Origin: Cytophagaceae bacterium
GTDB taxonomy: Bacteria; Bacteroidota; Bacteroidia; Cytophagales; Cyclobacteriaceae
NCBI GenBank assembly: GCA_006969745.1
Contig: CP030886.1
Location: 806,001-870,000 of the forward strand
Reading direction: 5' to 3'
DNA: 64,000 nt
Position 1 is the first letter of the stretch, and the number at the start of each line of letters is the position of its first letter. Below the pieces are notes generated by a model, which saw only the letters and a program-made list of their open reading frames with translations, had not been told where the DNA came from and made no database searches. Below, in pieces: positions 35,386-44,502 of this stretch. Both the position numbers and the translations under genes were made by a program.

Positions 35386-36211
35386 TTTTATTATAGCAGG
35401 CCCCCCGAAAACGGGAACTACCTCACTTTTTGACTGGCTCTCGGCGCATCCTAACGTTCTGCCCTCCAAGATCAAGGAGACTTACTACTTCTATGATGAC
35501 GCCAATGTCGGGAGCGCTTTTGCCAATTTTAATAAAGATGGCTGGGAGAAGTATGAAGAATACTTCTCTGAGCACTCAAATGAGGCGATCGTAATGGAAG
35601 CATCCCCTGGATATATTTACTCCGAATTGGCGGCTAAGCAACTCAGCACCCTTAAGGATTTAAAGGTTGTTATTGTTTATCGTGCGGCTGCAGACAGGCT
35701 CTTTTCAGAATACCAATTCAATAGATTTAAGACTAAGAAATTCAGTGGCTCATTTGATGAATATCTTGGGTATGATGGGACCAGATTCACAAGTCATTTA
35801 GTTGAAGAGTCTATCCTGACACCCTATGTAGACTTATGGCTGAAATATGTAAAAGAGTATCAATTTCGAATAATCAATTTCGATGATCTGAAGTCTGATC
35901 ATCTTCAGGTTTTAAGGAAGCTGGCCAGCTACTTGGGGATTGATGCATCATACTTTGAGACTGTCACTCTGGAAAGAAAGAACGAAACTTTTGGCCTACG
36001 AAATCGCAAATTGCACCAATGGGCACTAAGCATCAAAAGGCGCACTCCTAAGGCACTGCAAAACCTTATCACACCACTTTACTATGCGTTTAACAAAACC
36101 GATGTACCTCCAATTAGCTCTGAGGAGCAACAGTTAAAAAAACAACTTGGAGTGTATCTGCGCAATGAAGAAGAGGCCTTTCAAGAAAAATTCAACCATC
36201 TTTTTTTGTAG
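35372..36211 (+). CDS. sulfotransferase domain protein
   Basis: 279 residues. The PAPS 5'-phosphosulfate loop GPPKTGTTSLFDWL is at residues 10-23, and the 3'-phosphate region VIVYRAAADRLFSEYQF near 105-121 supplies the conserved Arg and Ser. The overall size fits carbohydrate (heparan N-/O-type) sulfotransferases. It overlaps the YfhO-like gene by 14 bases, and its 3' end overlaps the convergent WecF-like gene by 20 bases. I infer that it sulfates a sugar of the surface glycan. PAPS synthesis genes are not in this window. Confidence 0.88.
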   Translation: MSLPNFIIAGPPKTGTTSLFDWLSAHPNVLPSKIKETYYFYDDANVGSAFANFNKDGWEKYEEYFSEHSNEAIVMEASPGYIYSELAAKQLSTLKDLKVVIVYRAAADRLFSEYQFNRFKTKKFSGSFDEYLGYDGTRFTSHLVEESILTPYVDLWLKYVKEYQFRIINFDDLKSDHLQVLRKLASYLGIDASYFETVTLERKNETFGLRNRKLHQWALSIKRRTPKALQNLITPLYYAFNKTDVPPISSEEQQLKKQLGVYLRNEEEAFQEKFNHLFL

Positions 36212-37382
36212 CTAATTGAACAATCCCTACAGCAGATTCTCTTATTTTTTGTTGAGAGAATTCTCCTCTTAGCAGCTTTCGATTTTCATCAACTAACGAC
36301 GATGACAGTGGAGTCAATTGCGTAACATTATTAAGTTCATTCATTGAATACACGTGACAACCGATCCGTTTCAAAAAGCTGTAAATAGTATTCTCAGGTT
36401 TTAAGTAGACTTTCACACCCAGGTATACTAAAGCGAGTACGTTGTTGAATGCTTGTTGGCGATTATGATGCATTATAGCATGTGAGCACGTGCGTAAAAC
36501 CTGCGTATATTCATTAAGAGGCATCAGTTGCATTAGAGGCTCAAAAGATTGTCCAAAGCAACGATTACCTTCTTCCACTATCCAGTCACGGTATTTTCCA
36601 AGATCCTTACCGTAGCTAAGCGGACAAATCACTTGCTGACCTTTGTCGAGATTTATGTGCTGGATAGCTTGAAATGCATCAACATGGTTATTCTCCATGG
36701 TACAGGAGTTACCGATTAAGATATTGTTGCCGGAAATATGATCTCCCGAATTACCTATGAGCTGTTCAAGACTTATAAATCTGGCATCAATCCATTTCAT
36801 TGAAAATGCATACTTGCTTTGCAACAATTCGTAATCCTCTTTTAGAAATGTGCCGCAGTAGTTTACCCGGCTGTAGACTTCATTTTTGATTTTTTCAGAA
36901 GAACCGGACGTCCTACGTTTCCTTAAAAATTCAAATGTGAGACTTGCAAAGAAGGGAAAATTAAACACAGATTTGATTCCTAGTTCTGCCTTCATCTTAT
37001 CGAGCTTGGAAACGGTGTTAGCGTGTTTGAATCCTTGGGAAGTGTATTTATCATATAGGTTTTCACTCATTTTGGGAAGGCTATACCCGTCTCCTCCCCA
37101 AAAAATCCAAACCAACTTGATGTGTTTAGGTAAAACAGAAAGAAATTCATACCATCGGATATCCATGAAGTGAACGACAACCATGGCAGGTTTGATCTTT
37201 GCCAGAAGCTTTTCTGGACTGTTCCAACCAAAAACGTAGGTATTGACATGAGACTGTTTTGTTACAAATCTTAGTTCTTGATTGGGATACCTTAGTCCAA
37301 TCAAATGAAAACTATTCTCCTTGCCAAATACTTCAATTGTGTAGTTTGCAAATCTCGAATCCGTATGCAAATGAAGAATCAC
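36192..37382 (-). CDS. wecF: WecF-like TDP-Fuc4NAc:lipid II Fuc4NAc transferase
   Basis: 396 residues. The C-terminal half aligns by eye with E. coli WecF: ILIGNSCTMENNHVDAFQAI for [20 protein letters not shown], then ICPLSYG, YTQVLRTCSHAIM and the QQ pair in RQQAFNNV. VWIFWGGDGY corresponds to the conserved (W)..WG.D.Y segment. The enzyme adds 4-acetamido-4,6-dideoxygalactose to a lipid-linked acceptor. The start is GTG at 37382, overlapping the WecE-like stop by 4 bases. Length is slightly above the ~360 of E. coli. The direct coupling to a WecE-type transaminase supports the assignment. Confidence 0.8.
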   Translation of the reverse strand: MILHLHTDSRFANYTIEVFGKENSFHLIGLRYPNQELRFVTKQSHVNTYVFGWNSPEKLLAKIKPAMVVVHFMDIRWYEFLSVLPKHIKLVWIFWGGDGYSLPKMSENLYDKYTSQGFKHANTVSKLDKMKAELGIKSVFNFPFFASLTFEFLRKRRTSGSSEKIKNEVYSRVNYCGTFLKEDYELLQSKYAFSMKWIDARFISLEQLIGNSGDHISGNNILIGNSCTMENNHVDAFQAIQHINLDKGQQVICPLSYGKDLGKYRDWIVEEGNRCFGQSFEPLMQLMPLNEYTQVLRTCSHAIMHHNRQQAFNNVLALVYLGVKVYLKPENTIYSFLKRIGCHVYSMNELNNVTQLTPLSSSLVDENRKLLRGEFSQQKIRESAVGIVQLATKKDG

Positions 37383-38497
37383 CCGTAAAACTCTTTAATG
37401 GCGTCAACTACAACTTGCTGATCCTCTCCTAGTTCATAATAAAATGGAAGCCTAACCAGGTTTTCAGCGTATCGATCACAATTGGGAAGTTCGCCTCCAT
37501 GATACTTATCACTATAAAATGGACTCTTATGTAAAGAGAGATAGTGAAAAACAGGGTGAGCGCCACGCTTCCTAATTTGTTTGATTAATTCATCCCTCTC
37601 ATCGCCCGATTTACACACCAGGTAAAACATATGTGCGTTGTTCTCAGCATAGGGTGGTATAAAAGGTAAATACTCTCCACGATCATTAAGAAAGTCTAGT
37701 TCTTCCCGATATCTATGCCAAATGCTAATGCGTTTTTTTTGAATGTCATCCAAACTTTCCAACTGTGCAAATAAGAAAGCAGCAGTGATTTCTGATGGTA
37801 AGAATGAGGAGCCTACATCTACCCATCCATATTTATCCACCTCACCTCTAAAAAAAGAAGCTCTATTGGTCCCTTTTTCCCATAAAATCTCTGCACGCTG
37901 CTCAAATTTTTCATCATTGATTACCAGCATACCTCCTTCTCCTGAAATAATATTTTTTGTTTCATGAAATGAAAAAGCAGCAAGATGACCTATTGAGCCA
38001 AGAGCTTTATCCTTGTACTTGCTATCGATGGCCTGGGCTGCATCTTCCACTACATAAATATTATGTTCTCGAGCAAGTGACATTATTGCGTCCATGTCAC
38101 ATGCCACTCCGGCGTAGTGAACCACCAGGATTGCTTTGGTTTTATTGGTGATTAGGGAGCGAACGCTATCAACGGATATATTTGGATTCAATTCATTACT
38201 ATCAGCAAACCGGATGGAAGCACCTCTTAAGACAAATGCATTGGCAGATGACACAAATGTATAGCTGGGAATTATTACCTCATCTCCTGGCTGGATATCT
38301 AATAAAAGTGCTGCCATTTCAAGTGCATCGGTGCAAGATGTTGTAAGCAGACATTTTCGAAAGTTGAATTTTTCTTCAAAAAATTCATGGCACTTTTTTG
38401 TGAATTCACCATTCCCGGAGATTTTACCGGTTTCAACAGCATCCCGGATATAATCCGTTTCTTTTCCTGTCAAATATGGTTTGTTGAATGGAATCAT
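37379..38497 (-). CDS. wecE: dTDP-4-amino-4,6-dideoxygalactose transaminase
   Basis: Makes dTDP-4-amino-4,6-dideoxy-galactose from the 4-keto sugar with PLP and glutamate. 372 residues of the DegT/DnrJ/EryC1 family. IPFNKPYLTGKETDYI at the start, CTDALEMAALLLDI, the Asp in VVEDAAQ and the PLP lysine in FHETKNIISGEGG follow WecE/RffA closely. It is preceded by a hexapeptide acetyltransferase with a 4-base overlap and followed by the WecF-like transferase. The dTDP-4-keto-6-deoxyglucose precursor enzymes (RmlA, RmlB) are not in the window. Confidence 0.85.
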   Translation of the reverse strand: MIPFNKPYLTGKETDYIRDAVETGKISGNGEFTKKCHEFFEEKFNFRKCLLTTSCTDALEMAALLLDIQPGDEVIIPSYTFVSSANAFVLRGASIRFADSNELNPNISVDSVRSLITNKTKAILVVHYAGVACDMDAIMSLAREHNIYVVEDAAQAIDSKYKDKALGSIGHLAAFSFHETKNIISGEGGMLVINDEKFEQRAEILWEKGTNRASFFRGEVDKYGWVDVGSSFLPSEITAAFLFAQLESLDDIQKKRISIWHRYREELDFLNDRGEYLPFIPPYAENNAHMFYLVCKSGDERDELIKQIRKRGAHPVFHYLSLHKSPFYSDKYHGGELPNCDRYAENLVRLPFYYELGEDQQVVVDAIKEFYG

Positions 38498-39102
38498 GAC
38501 TTCTTGTATTCCGCAGGTACTCCAACATAGAGCCCCGGTATTTCCAGTTTTTGAGTAACCACAGCTCCTGCCCCGGTTCGCACTCCCGATGAAATATGGA
38601 TATTATCAATCACCTTGGTGCCAGTGCCAAGATTCACTTTTTGCTCCACCGTCACAAAACCGGAAATGATCACACCCGGTGATAACATGGAGTGACGACC
38701 AATCTTTGAATCGTGCGCAATGACACATCCGGCGTTTAGTGATACATTTTCGCCAAGAACAACATTCATGTCCAAAACACATCCCGGATAGATGAATGTC
38801 CCTGCTCCAATCTGGCAGGAAGAATCGACGTAGGAAGACGGATGTACTACTTTTCCGAAAGGTATCGTCTGAGAGAGTTTGTCAAAAATCCTTGATCGAA
38901 AATCCATGTGTTTGTAACCGACACCTATCATCAACTCATCATACTTTGCATTCTCAAATGCTGTTTTCGCATCGTCAACTTTTCCGATAACATCTGAAGA
39001 GTAATCATCAAAAAAACCAACGACCTCATATCCATTTTTTGGGGCATGATAAGCGATCTGATGACCAAGATCTCCTGCACCGATAATTGCCAGTCTTTTC
39101 AT
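38494..39102 (-). CDS. NeuD/PglD-type sugar O/N-acyltransferase
   Basis: 202 residues. An N-terminal Rossmann-like part (LAIIGAGDLGHQIAYHA) is followed by left-handed beta-helix hexapeptide repeats (about 90-190, for example IGAGTFIYPGCVLDMNVVLGENVSLN) and the closing GLYVGVPAEYKK. This is the NeuD/PglD plan; PglD acetylates UDP-4-amino sugars. The catalytic His is probably in IAHDSKIGRHSML. Its position directly before wecE suggests that it acetylates the 4-amino group to give Fuc4NAc, replacing the GNAT-type WecD of E. coli. Confidence 0.85.
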   Translation of the reverse strand: MKRLAIIGAGDLGHQIAYHAPKNGYEVVGFFDDYSSDVIGKVDDAKTAFENAKYDELMIGVGYKHMDFRSRIFDKLSQTIPFGKVVHPSSYVDSSCQIGAGTFIYPGCVLDMNVVLGENVSLNAGCVIAHDSKIGRHSMLSPGVIISGFVTVEQKVNLGTGTKVIDNIHISSGVRTGAGAVVTQKLEIPGLYVGVPAEYKKS

Positions 39103-39737
39103 AGCAGTGAAGATAATTGGTTCATTGAGTTAATCTTTACGCCATTATAAGCTGAATAGAAGTTATTTCTATCAATCAACACTGCTTGCATTCCTGCATT
39201 TTTAGATGGATTAATATCAAGGCGCATTGAATCTCCAACAAACATAATTTCATTTGCTTCAAATCCGGATGCTTCGAGCATTTTATCAAAAAACTCTGAA
39301 TGTGGTTTTTTAACTCCTAGTTCTTCTGATACCAGGATCCACCGAAAATCATAAGAAAAGTAATGTTTGAGTTTAGTTCGAAGTGATTTATCCCAATTTG
39401 ACGCAATCCCAATTGGTATTGACAGTTCCTTAAGAACCAATAGATCATCAAATGCTGCCCACTCTAGTCCTTTACTTGCTTCGAAGATTTCGTTTACTAG
39501 CGAATCAGTTGCCTCCATATTCAGTGATTCACAGAGTTTGGCATTAAATCCAAGATAAAATTCCTTTGTGGTTTCGTCTGGAAAAACGATCTCCTCGGTT
39601 AGTTTTTGATGGTTCGTTTTTATTTGAGAAAGAGGAATTTCATGCCCAAATTTTTTGAAGGCCACGAGTATACTCTCCATCAAGGCAGGTTTGTGCAAAA
39701 GAGTATTTGCTACGTCAAAAAATATGGCTTTAGTCAT
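39099..39737 (-). CDS. HAD-superfamily hydrolase
   Basis: 212 residues with HAD motif I FFDVANTLLH (Asp8 nucleophile; the second acidic residue of the usual DxD is replaced by Ala10-Asn11). Motif II is GIASNWDKS, motif III the Lys near ELGVKKPHSEFF, and motif IV MFVGDSMRLDINPSKNAGM. The unusual DVANT in motif I, in place of DxDGT, may lower phosphatase activity or change its specificity. Overlaps of 4 bases with both neighbours place it firmly in the sugar operon. Its substrate is probably a phosphorylated intermediate of the same pathway, which is inference. Confidence 0.85.
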   Translation of the reverse strand: MTKAIFFDVANTLLHKPALMESILVAFKKFGHEIPLSQIKTNHQKLTEEIVFPDETTKEFYLGFNAKLCESLNMEATDSLVNEIFEASKGLEWAAFDDLLVLKELSIPIGIASNWDKSLRTKLKHYFSYDFRWILVSEELGVKKPHSEFFDKMLEASGFEANEIMFVGDSMRLDINPSKNAGMQAVLIDRNNFYSAYNGVKINSMNQLSSLL

Positions 39738-40708
39738 CTGAGTTTATAATTGTCCTTCTCGTTTTTGATGTCTTCAAGCCTGATATCAGGATATATTATA
39801 TCGTCAATCACACGTAAGGCACATCCAGGCACAACGGTATGTTCTTCAGCCTCTTGATTAAAAAGCCATTCCTGTACTGTGAATTTTACGTCAGGAAACC
39901 CAAAATATGGTCTGAGTGAATTCGTTCCTGATATCCTGCTATTGATTTCAAAAGGAATTATTCCTTTTGCTGTCACTTTAGATTGAATGTTGATTGATCC
40001 AATACATTCGAAGTTTTCTATGAATGGTTCAATGATTCTAAGAAGCTCATCCTCGTAATGAAAAGTGACCTCTGCCTTGGACGTATTACCAGAGTCTAGC
40101 TCTCGAACGAATGTAATCTGCCCCTTTAGCTTCTTTTGCTTTGTCACATAGAAAGTAGTGGTGATTTCCGGTCCCTCTAAAAGTTCCTGCACGATGAATG
40201 TATCTTCAAAACCAGAAGGACTTTCGGGGTTGATATAGATATCTCGTGAGCCTCTTCCTGTTCTTGGCTTCACCACTGTACGGTCAAATTGATTGTTGTA
40301 TTCGCTTGGTAGAAATGATGAAGCAAAAGGTATTTTGGCTGCCTTGAGTGCTTCATAGGTTTTCCACTTATCTAGACTTAATCCTGTAACGCTTGGTTCA
40401 GAAATAGCGATCCTTACTCCCGCCGGAAGTTTGTCTTTATGCAAGCCCAGATAATAGGATTCCAAGTCAGTTGATGGAATAATTAGTTCCACCTTTTCTT
40501 TAGCCGTTATATCATGAATAGCTTTCAAGTAAGTGGGATCATTACCTAATGGGACCTTGTAGACCTCAGCACATAGATAATTTCCAGCGGATACCGATAA
40601 TGTATTGGTTCCGATTAAACGTAAATCAGGAAACTCCATTTTTATGTTTTTCAGAATTCCTTGGCCTACTACGCCTCCAATGCCGGTGACTAAAACGGTT
40701 TTACTCAT
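39734..40708 (-). CDS. ATP-grasp domain protein (carbamoyl-phosphate synthase large-chain-like)
   Basis: About 324 residues. An N-terminal nucleotide-fold start VLVTGIGGVVGQGIL precedes an ATP-grasp domain (about 110-290) with TVVKPRTGRGSRDIYI, IVQELLEGPEITTTFYV and the metal-binding PFEINSRISGTNSL. Such proteins in glycan loci ligate an amino acid or other carboxylate to a sugar or modify a carboxyl group, but the product cannot be named here. ATG 40708 is chosen; the longer frame would use TTG. It overlaps the HTTM gene by 8 bases and HAD by 4. Confidence 0.87.
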   Translation of the reverse strand: MSKTVLVTGIGGVVGQGILKNIKMEFPDLRLIGTNTLSVSAGNYLCAEVYKVPLGNDPTYLKAIHDITAKEKVELIIPSTDLESYYLGLHKDKLPAGVRIAISEPSVTGLSLDKWKTYEALKAAKIPFASSFLPSEYNNQFDRTVVKPRTGRGSRDIYINPESPSGFEDTFIVQELLEGPEITTTFYVTKQKKLKGQITFVRELDSGNTSKAEVTFHYEDELLRIIEPFIENFECIGSINIQSKVTAKGIIPFEINSRISGTNSLRPYFGFPDVKFTVQEWLFNQEAEEHTVVPGCALRVIDDIIYPDIRLEDIKNEKDNYKLR

Positions 40709-42593
40709 CAAACTTTATTGTTTCAACTGGCGGAAATGTAGATATAAATCTATCCCCTTCCCAATAGCCTTTACCAGCTAGTTTCCAATCTTTTTCTTTT
40801 TGCTTTCGCAAGAAATCCTTTTCCCATTTTCGTGGAATTTCGAGTGGCCTCACGTAAATATTAAAGCTGATGTCATAAACATCATATCCATTTGAAATTG
40901 CCCAGAATGTTCCAAAATCTCTTATCCCCTGAGATAAGGCTTCTTGTTTTACTTCATTGTCTACAACCCGAAAAGTCCATTTTACCCAGTTAAATGAATA
41001 ATCATACCATCCGGCCGTTCCGTCCTTATTAATAATGGGTAGCCACTTACTAGACCCGTCAGGAAGGATTGCTTCCACACCTACAATGTGGTTGTAATCA
41101 TAAAAGTGTCCATCCATAAAAACTCCGTGCCTTGTGATTCCAAAGAATATTTTACTTACACCCCACACTTTCTTTGAGTACTTAGAAAAGGTCTTTTGGA
41201 CTGCCGTCTCATGAATTCCGGATTGTTTGAGGAGATCGCTAAACAGCTTAGAATGCGTGGTTACATTCAGTTGAAAGAAAATCATTAAAAAAAATACAAA
41301 CCCCCAACCAAAAACCTTCAGCTGTCTGAGATTCAATGTTTCAAGAATTTTGATTTCTGTATCCTTGGAAGGAACAAGCGGTGGAGTATAGCCGCACGTT
41401 TCATCTGTACAATGACTGGTGTATCTACCCTGTGCAATTTTATTGTAAACCCATTTTGCTGAGTGATAAATTCCCGGTATCGAAAGGATTACATAAAATA
41501 TCCATAACAACGGAATTCGCTTTAATATCTTTAAGTAGGTATCTACTCCTTTTACAACTTTACCAGCTGAGTCTACACCATGCATTGTTAGATACATGTC
41601 TGATCTTTCAATGCCTTCGATGTTGGCTGACTCGATGCCCTTCCATTCCACCTTGTTCAGGTAATCCAAATGATCTACCGTTATTCGAGTCCGATTGCAA
41701 AGAGGACAGTATTCATCATAAAAGACTGTGAGTGATGATTGATTTGCCCTCATCTTATTTTTCATCCATTTCCAGCAAGCATGAGGAATCATTAATAAGT
41801 AAATAGCCAAAACACACAATCCGAACCAGGGAATTGGGAAAATAAGGATAATACCTAAATGTAATCCTGTGCCAATAATGAGAAGCGGAACTCGGAAACG
41901 TTTGATGAAAAAGGTGAATAAGAATATGAGCTCAAAAACTACGGTGATGTACCCCATTCCAATTGCAAGCCATTTGATATTTAATATTGGCGTAGCATCG
42001 AAGTGAGTGGCCATTGGTAAAGAAGCTGGCAGCCACATGCCCAAACCGTGCATCCAATTGTAGGATGCTAGTTTGAAAAATATTGAATCAAAATAAACAA
42101 AGCCAACACCTACAGCTATGAGGACAAAATAATGCCAAGCGCTGACAGTGGCTTCCGGGTTGGCAGTGAACCTGGCCGTTGAGTACTTCAGTTTTTTCCT
42201 CAATCGATCAATGGAATGATCTTTTGAAATATCAGTAAATAAGAACAGGAAATTCACACCCATGTAGGTATAAAAGACGTGATATTCATAGGTAGAAATT
42301 GTTCCAATAAAAACCAGAGAAAGAATGTAATTGACCAGGGCAGCCTTTCGTGTGTAAAATCCGAAGAGAATAAACAAAACTGATATCATCCAAACGATAA
42401 GGCCAGGAAGCACATTGATTTCTGCGGGGAGCAGAAAGGGTACCTTATCGTAAATCAAGTGACGGAAATAGATGATTTGGCTTATTTCCATCAGAAGAAT
42501 AAGGCAGTAGGCAATTCTAAAAAGTGCCAGACCTGTTGCATTTACTTGTTTAGAAAGTAAGCCATCAATCCATGAAAAATATTTTTTAATCAT
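40701..42593 (-). CDS. HTTM-DCC fusion membrane protein
   Basis: About 630 residues. The N-terminal ~275 residues hold several TM segments of HTTM type (vitamin K-dependent gamma-carboxylase-like; for example ALFRIAYCLILLMEISQII and YEYHVFYTYMGVNFLFLF). A DCC domain follows at about 285-400 with the motif TVFYDEYCPLCNR, whose CxxC is intact. The last ~220 residues are a TM followed by a soluble region of no recognised family. ATG 42593 is chosen over GTG 42599. HTTM and DCC pairing suggests membrane-linked thiol or quinone redox chemistry. Its meaning inside a sugar operon is unknown. Confidence 0.82.
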   Translation of the reverse strand: MIKKYFSWIDGLLSKQVNATGLALFRIAYCLILLMEISQIIYFRHLIYDKVPFLLPAEINVLPGLIVWMISVLFILFGFYTRKAALVNYILSLVFIGTISTYEYHVFYTYMGVNFLFLFTDISKDHSIDRLRKKLKYSTARFTANPEATVSAWHYFVLIAVGVGFVYFDSIFFKLASYNWMHGLGMWLPASLPMATHFDATPILNIKWLAIGMGYITVVFELIFLFTFFIKRFRVPLLIIGTGLHLGIILIFPIPWFGLCVLAIYLLMIPHACWKWMKNKMRANQSSLTVFYDEYCPLCNRTRITVDHLDYLNKVEWKGIESANIEGIERSDMYLTMHGVDSAGKVVKGVDTYLKILKRIPLLWIFYVILSIPGIYHSAKWVYNKIAQGRYTSHCTDETCGYTPPLVPSKDTEIKILETLNLRQLKVFGWGFVFFLMIFFQLNVTTHSKLFSDLLKQSGIHETAVQKTFSKYSKKVWGVSKIFFGITRHGVFMDGHFYDYNHIVGVEAILPDGSSKWLPIINKDGTAGWYDYSFNWVKWTFRVVDNEVKQEALSQGIRDFGTFWAISNGYDVYDISFNIYVRPLEIPRKWEKDFLRKQKEKDWKLAGKGYWEGDRFISTFPPVETIKFDE

Positions 42594-42599
42594 TGTCAC

Positions 42600-43403
42600 T
42601 CAATTCATCTTTACGCTCTTTATACTAACATTAAAGAGTTTATTTGGAAGTGTTTCAAATCCTGAATTATTTGGAGTCAATGCTCTCTTGGTGTACATGG
42701 CACACATCGTGTTGGAAACTCGATATACATGCTCAAATTGCTCTTCTGAGCATGCATCTCTGATAGCCACAATTGATTCGTACCTTAAATCTTGCATACC
42801 GAAACCGCAATCATGCCAAATAATCACTGAATCATTATCTTTTAAAAGCTTCAGGGCATTGATCGAATCAGATTTTACACCCTTGTATGAATGATCTCCA
42901 TCTATAAAGATGACATCAAATTTGTTATTTAATTGATCAAAATCATACGTTTGAGAATTTGCTTCAATATGGGTCACATTTGGCAATTCTTTGGATAGAA
43001 AATTTAACGCCTGGGCGTCTGAACTACTCAATCCAAATTCAATCATTTCCTCTTTGGATAGAGAAATTGAGGTACAGCGATCGACGACTGATGCCACGTT
43101 CAATATACTCTCACCTCTCCATGATCCTATTTCTAGATAATTGCACTTTTGATACTTTCTACATACGGCTTTCAAGAAGGCAATATCCATGGTTCTGGAG
43201 GTTCCATCCAAATAGGTATAGCTTGAAACTTCTTCATCTATACGGTCAACAACATCCAAAATATCTATTTTTTTAATGGTGTGCCCTTTAAATTGATTTG
43301 CTCGATAAGCTTCTTTAGTATGTCTTAAAAGAGCTTTCAAGATTCCTCTCGGATTGCTAAAAAGAAGCTTAAGAAATGGCATTGCTGCCTGTTTCGGATT
43401 CAT
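42600..43403 (-). CDS. class I SAM-dependent methyltransferase
   Basis: 267 residues. YLEIGSWRGESILNVA (near residue 78) is the SAM-binding motif I. VIFIDGDHSYKGVKSD (near 165) is the post-motif typical of the Methyltransf_24/cephalosporin hydroxylase-like class often found in polysaccharide loci. VIIWHDCGF follows. It is predicted to O-methylate a sugar or a related small molecule. The gene follows the DegT aminotransferase by 13 bases and directly abuts the HTTM-DCC gene. Confidence 0.85.
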   Translation of the reverse strand: MNPKQAAMPFLKLLFSNPRGILKALLRHTKEAYRANQFKGHTIKKIDILDVVDRIDEEVSSYTYLDGTSRTMDIAFLKAVCRKYQKCNYLEIGSWRGESILNVASVVDRCTSISLSKEEMIEFGLSSSDAQALNFLSKELPNVTHIEANSQTYDFDQLNNKFDVIFIDGDHSYKGVKSDSINALKLLKDNDSVIIWHDCGFGMQDLRYESIVAIRDACSEEQFEHVYRVSNTMCAMYTKRALTPNNSGFETLPNKLFNVSIKSVKMN

Positions 43404-43416
43404 AAAACTATATGGG

Positions 43417-44502
43417 TTACTGGTTTAGTATTTCACATATCCAATCGACCTCCTCCTCACTCAATTCTGCAAACATGGGCAAAGAAATGATCTCATTGCA
43501 CAATTTCTCAGCTATTGTAAATTCTCCTCTTTGATGATTTTTATATGCATAGCTCTTAAGGTAGGGCAATGGTGTAGGGTAATGAATGGCACAGCCGATA
43601 TTCGCTTCTTTCAGCTTAGTCATTAGGTCAGCCCGTTTACTCGATTGTACAACATAGAGGTGAAAAACGTGACGCATGTTTTCTGGGGTTACCGGCCGTT
43701 TCAATCCAGTAAGCCGCTCTTCGTACCATCCTGCTACCCGAATTCTAGCCTCCGTCCACTGCTCTGCATGTGGAAGCTTGGCATTTAAAATGGCTGCTTG
43801 CATGGTATCCAGGCGACTGTTTCTGCCAATGATCCGATGATCGTGCTTGCTCATCTGCCCATGGTTTGAAAGCATTCGGCACGTTTCAGCCAAATCATCT
43901 CTATTGGTTACCACAGCTCCTGCATCACCATATGCACCTAGATTCTTTCCCGGATAGAATGAAAATGTGGCAATATCACCAAATGTGCCTACTCGCTGAT
44001 CATTAAACTCGGCACCATGCGCTTGTGCACAATCTTCTATGACATGTAGATCATGCTTCTCAGCAATAGTCATTATGCGATCCATCCTGGCAGGTAGACC
44101 GAATAAATGCACAGGAATTATCGCTTTCGTTCTATCCGTAATTTTTTCTTCAATCTGAGCAGGATCAATCGTACGCTCATCCTCCAACACATCCACAAAA
44201 ACCGGCTCAGCTCCAATTCCATTAACTGCTCCCGCGGTACTTATCCATGTGAGGGCGGGAACAATCACTTCATCTCCAACTCCAATTCCCAATGCTTTTA
44301 GTGCTATTTCAATTGCATCGGTCCCATTTGCCATGCCTATGCAGTGCTTAGAACCAACGTATTTAGCAAATTCGCTTTCAAACGACTTTACTTTCTCTCC
44401 ACCAATGAAAGATGTTTCATTAATTACTGATGCTATCGCAAGATCAATTTCTTCTTTGATTGACTCATACTGTGCTTTCAGATCTACGAAAGGGATACTC
44501 AT
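43417..44502 (-). CDS. DegT/DnrJ/EryC1/StrS sugar aminotransferase
   Basis: 361 residues, PLP-dependent. IPFVDLKAQYESIKEEI at the start, GMANGTDAIEIALKAL, VIEDCAQAHGA (the PLP-ring Asp) and SFYPGKNLGAYGDAGA with the Schiff-base Lys are all present. The sequence looks closer to enzymes that aminate C-3 of nucleotide sugars (WbpE/WlbC or FdtB/QdtB types) than to the WecE-type enzyme at 37379. It is paired with the hexapeptide acyltransferase upstream through a 4-base overlap. The pair should make an N-acylated amino sugar; which one cannot be settled from sequence. Confidence 0.87.
   Translation of the reverse strand: MSIPFVDLKAQYESIKEEIDLAIASVINETSFIGGEKVKSFESEFAKYVGSKHCIGMANGTDAIEIALKALGIGVGDEVIVPALTWISTAGAVNGIGAEPVFVDVLEDERTIDPAQIEEKITDRTKAIIPVHLFGLPARMDRIMTIAEKHDLHVIEDCAQAHGAEFNDQRVGTFGDIATFSFYPGKNLGAYGDAGAVVTNRDDLAETCRMLSNHGQMSKHDHRIIGRNSRLDTMQAAILNAKLPHAEQWTEARIRVAGWYEERLTGLKRPVTPENMRHVFHLYVVQSSKRADLMTKLKEANIGCAIHYPTPLPYLKSYAYKNHQRGEFTIAEKLCNEIISLPMFAELSEEEVDWICEILNQ

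Noticed and set aside
41381-41731. 116-codon plus-strand open frame inside the HTTM-DCC gene
   Set aside because: Antisense to the DCC domain, whose motif is intact on the minus strand.
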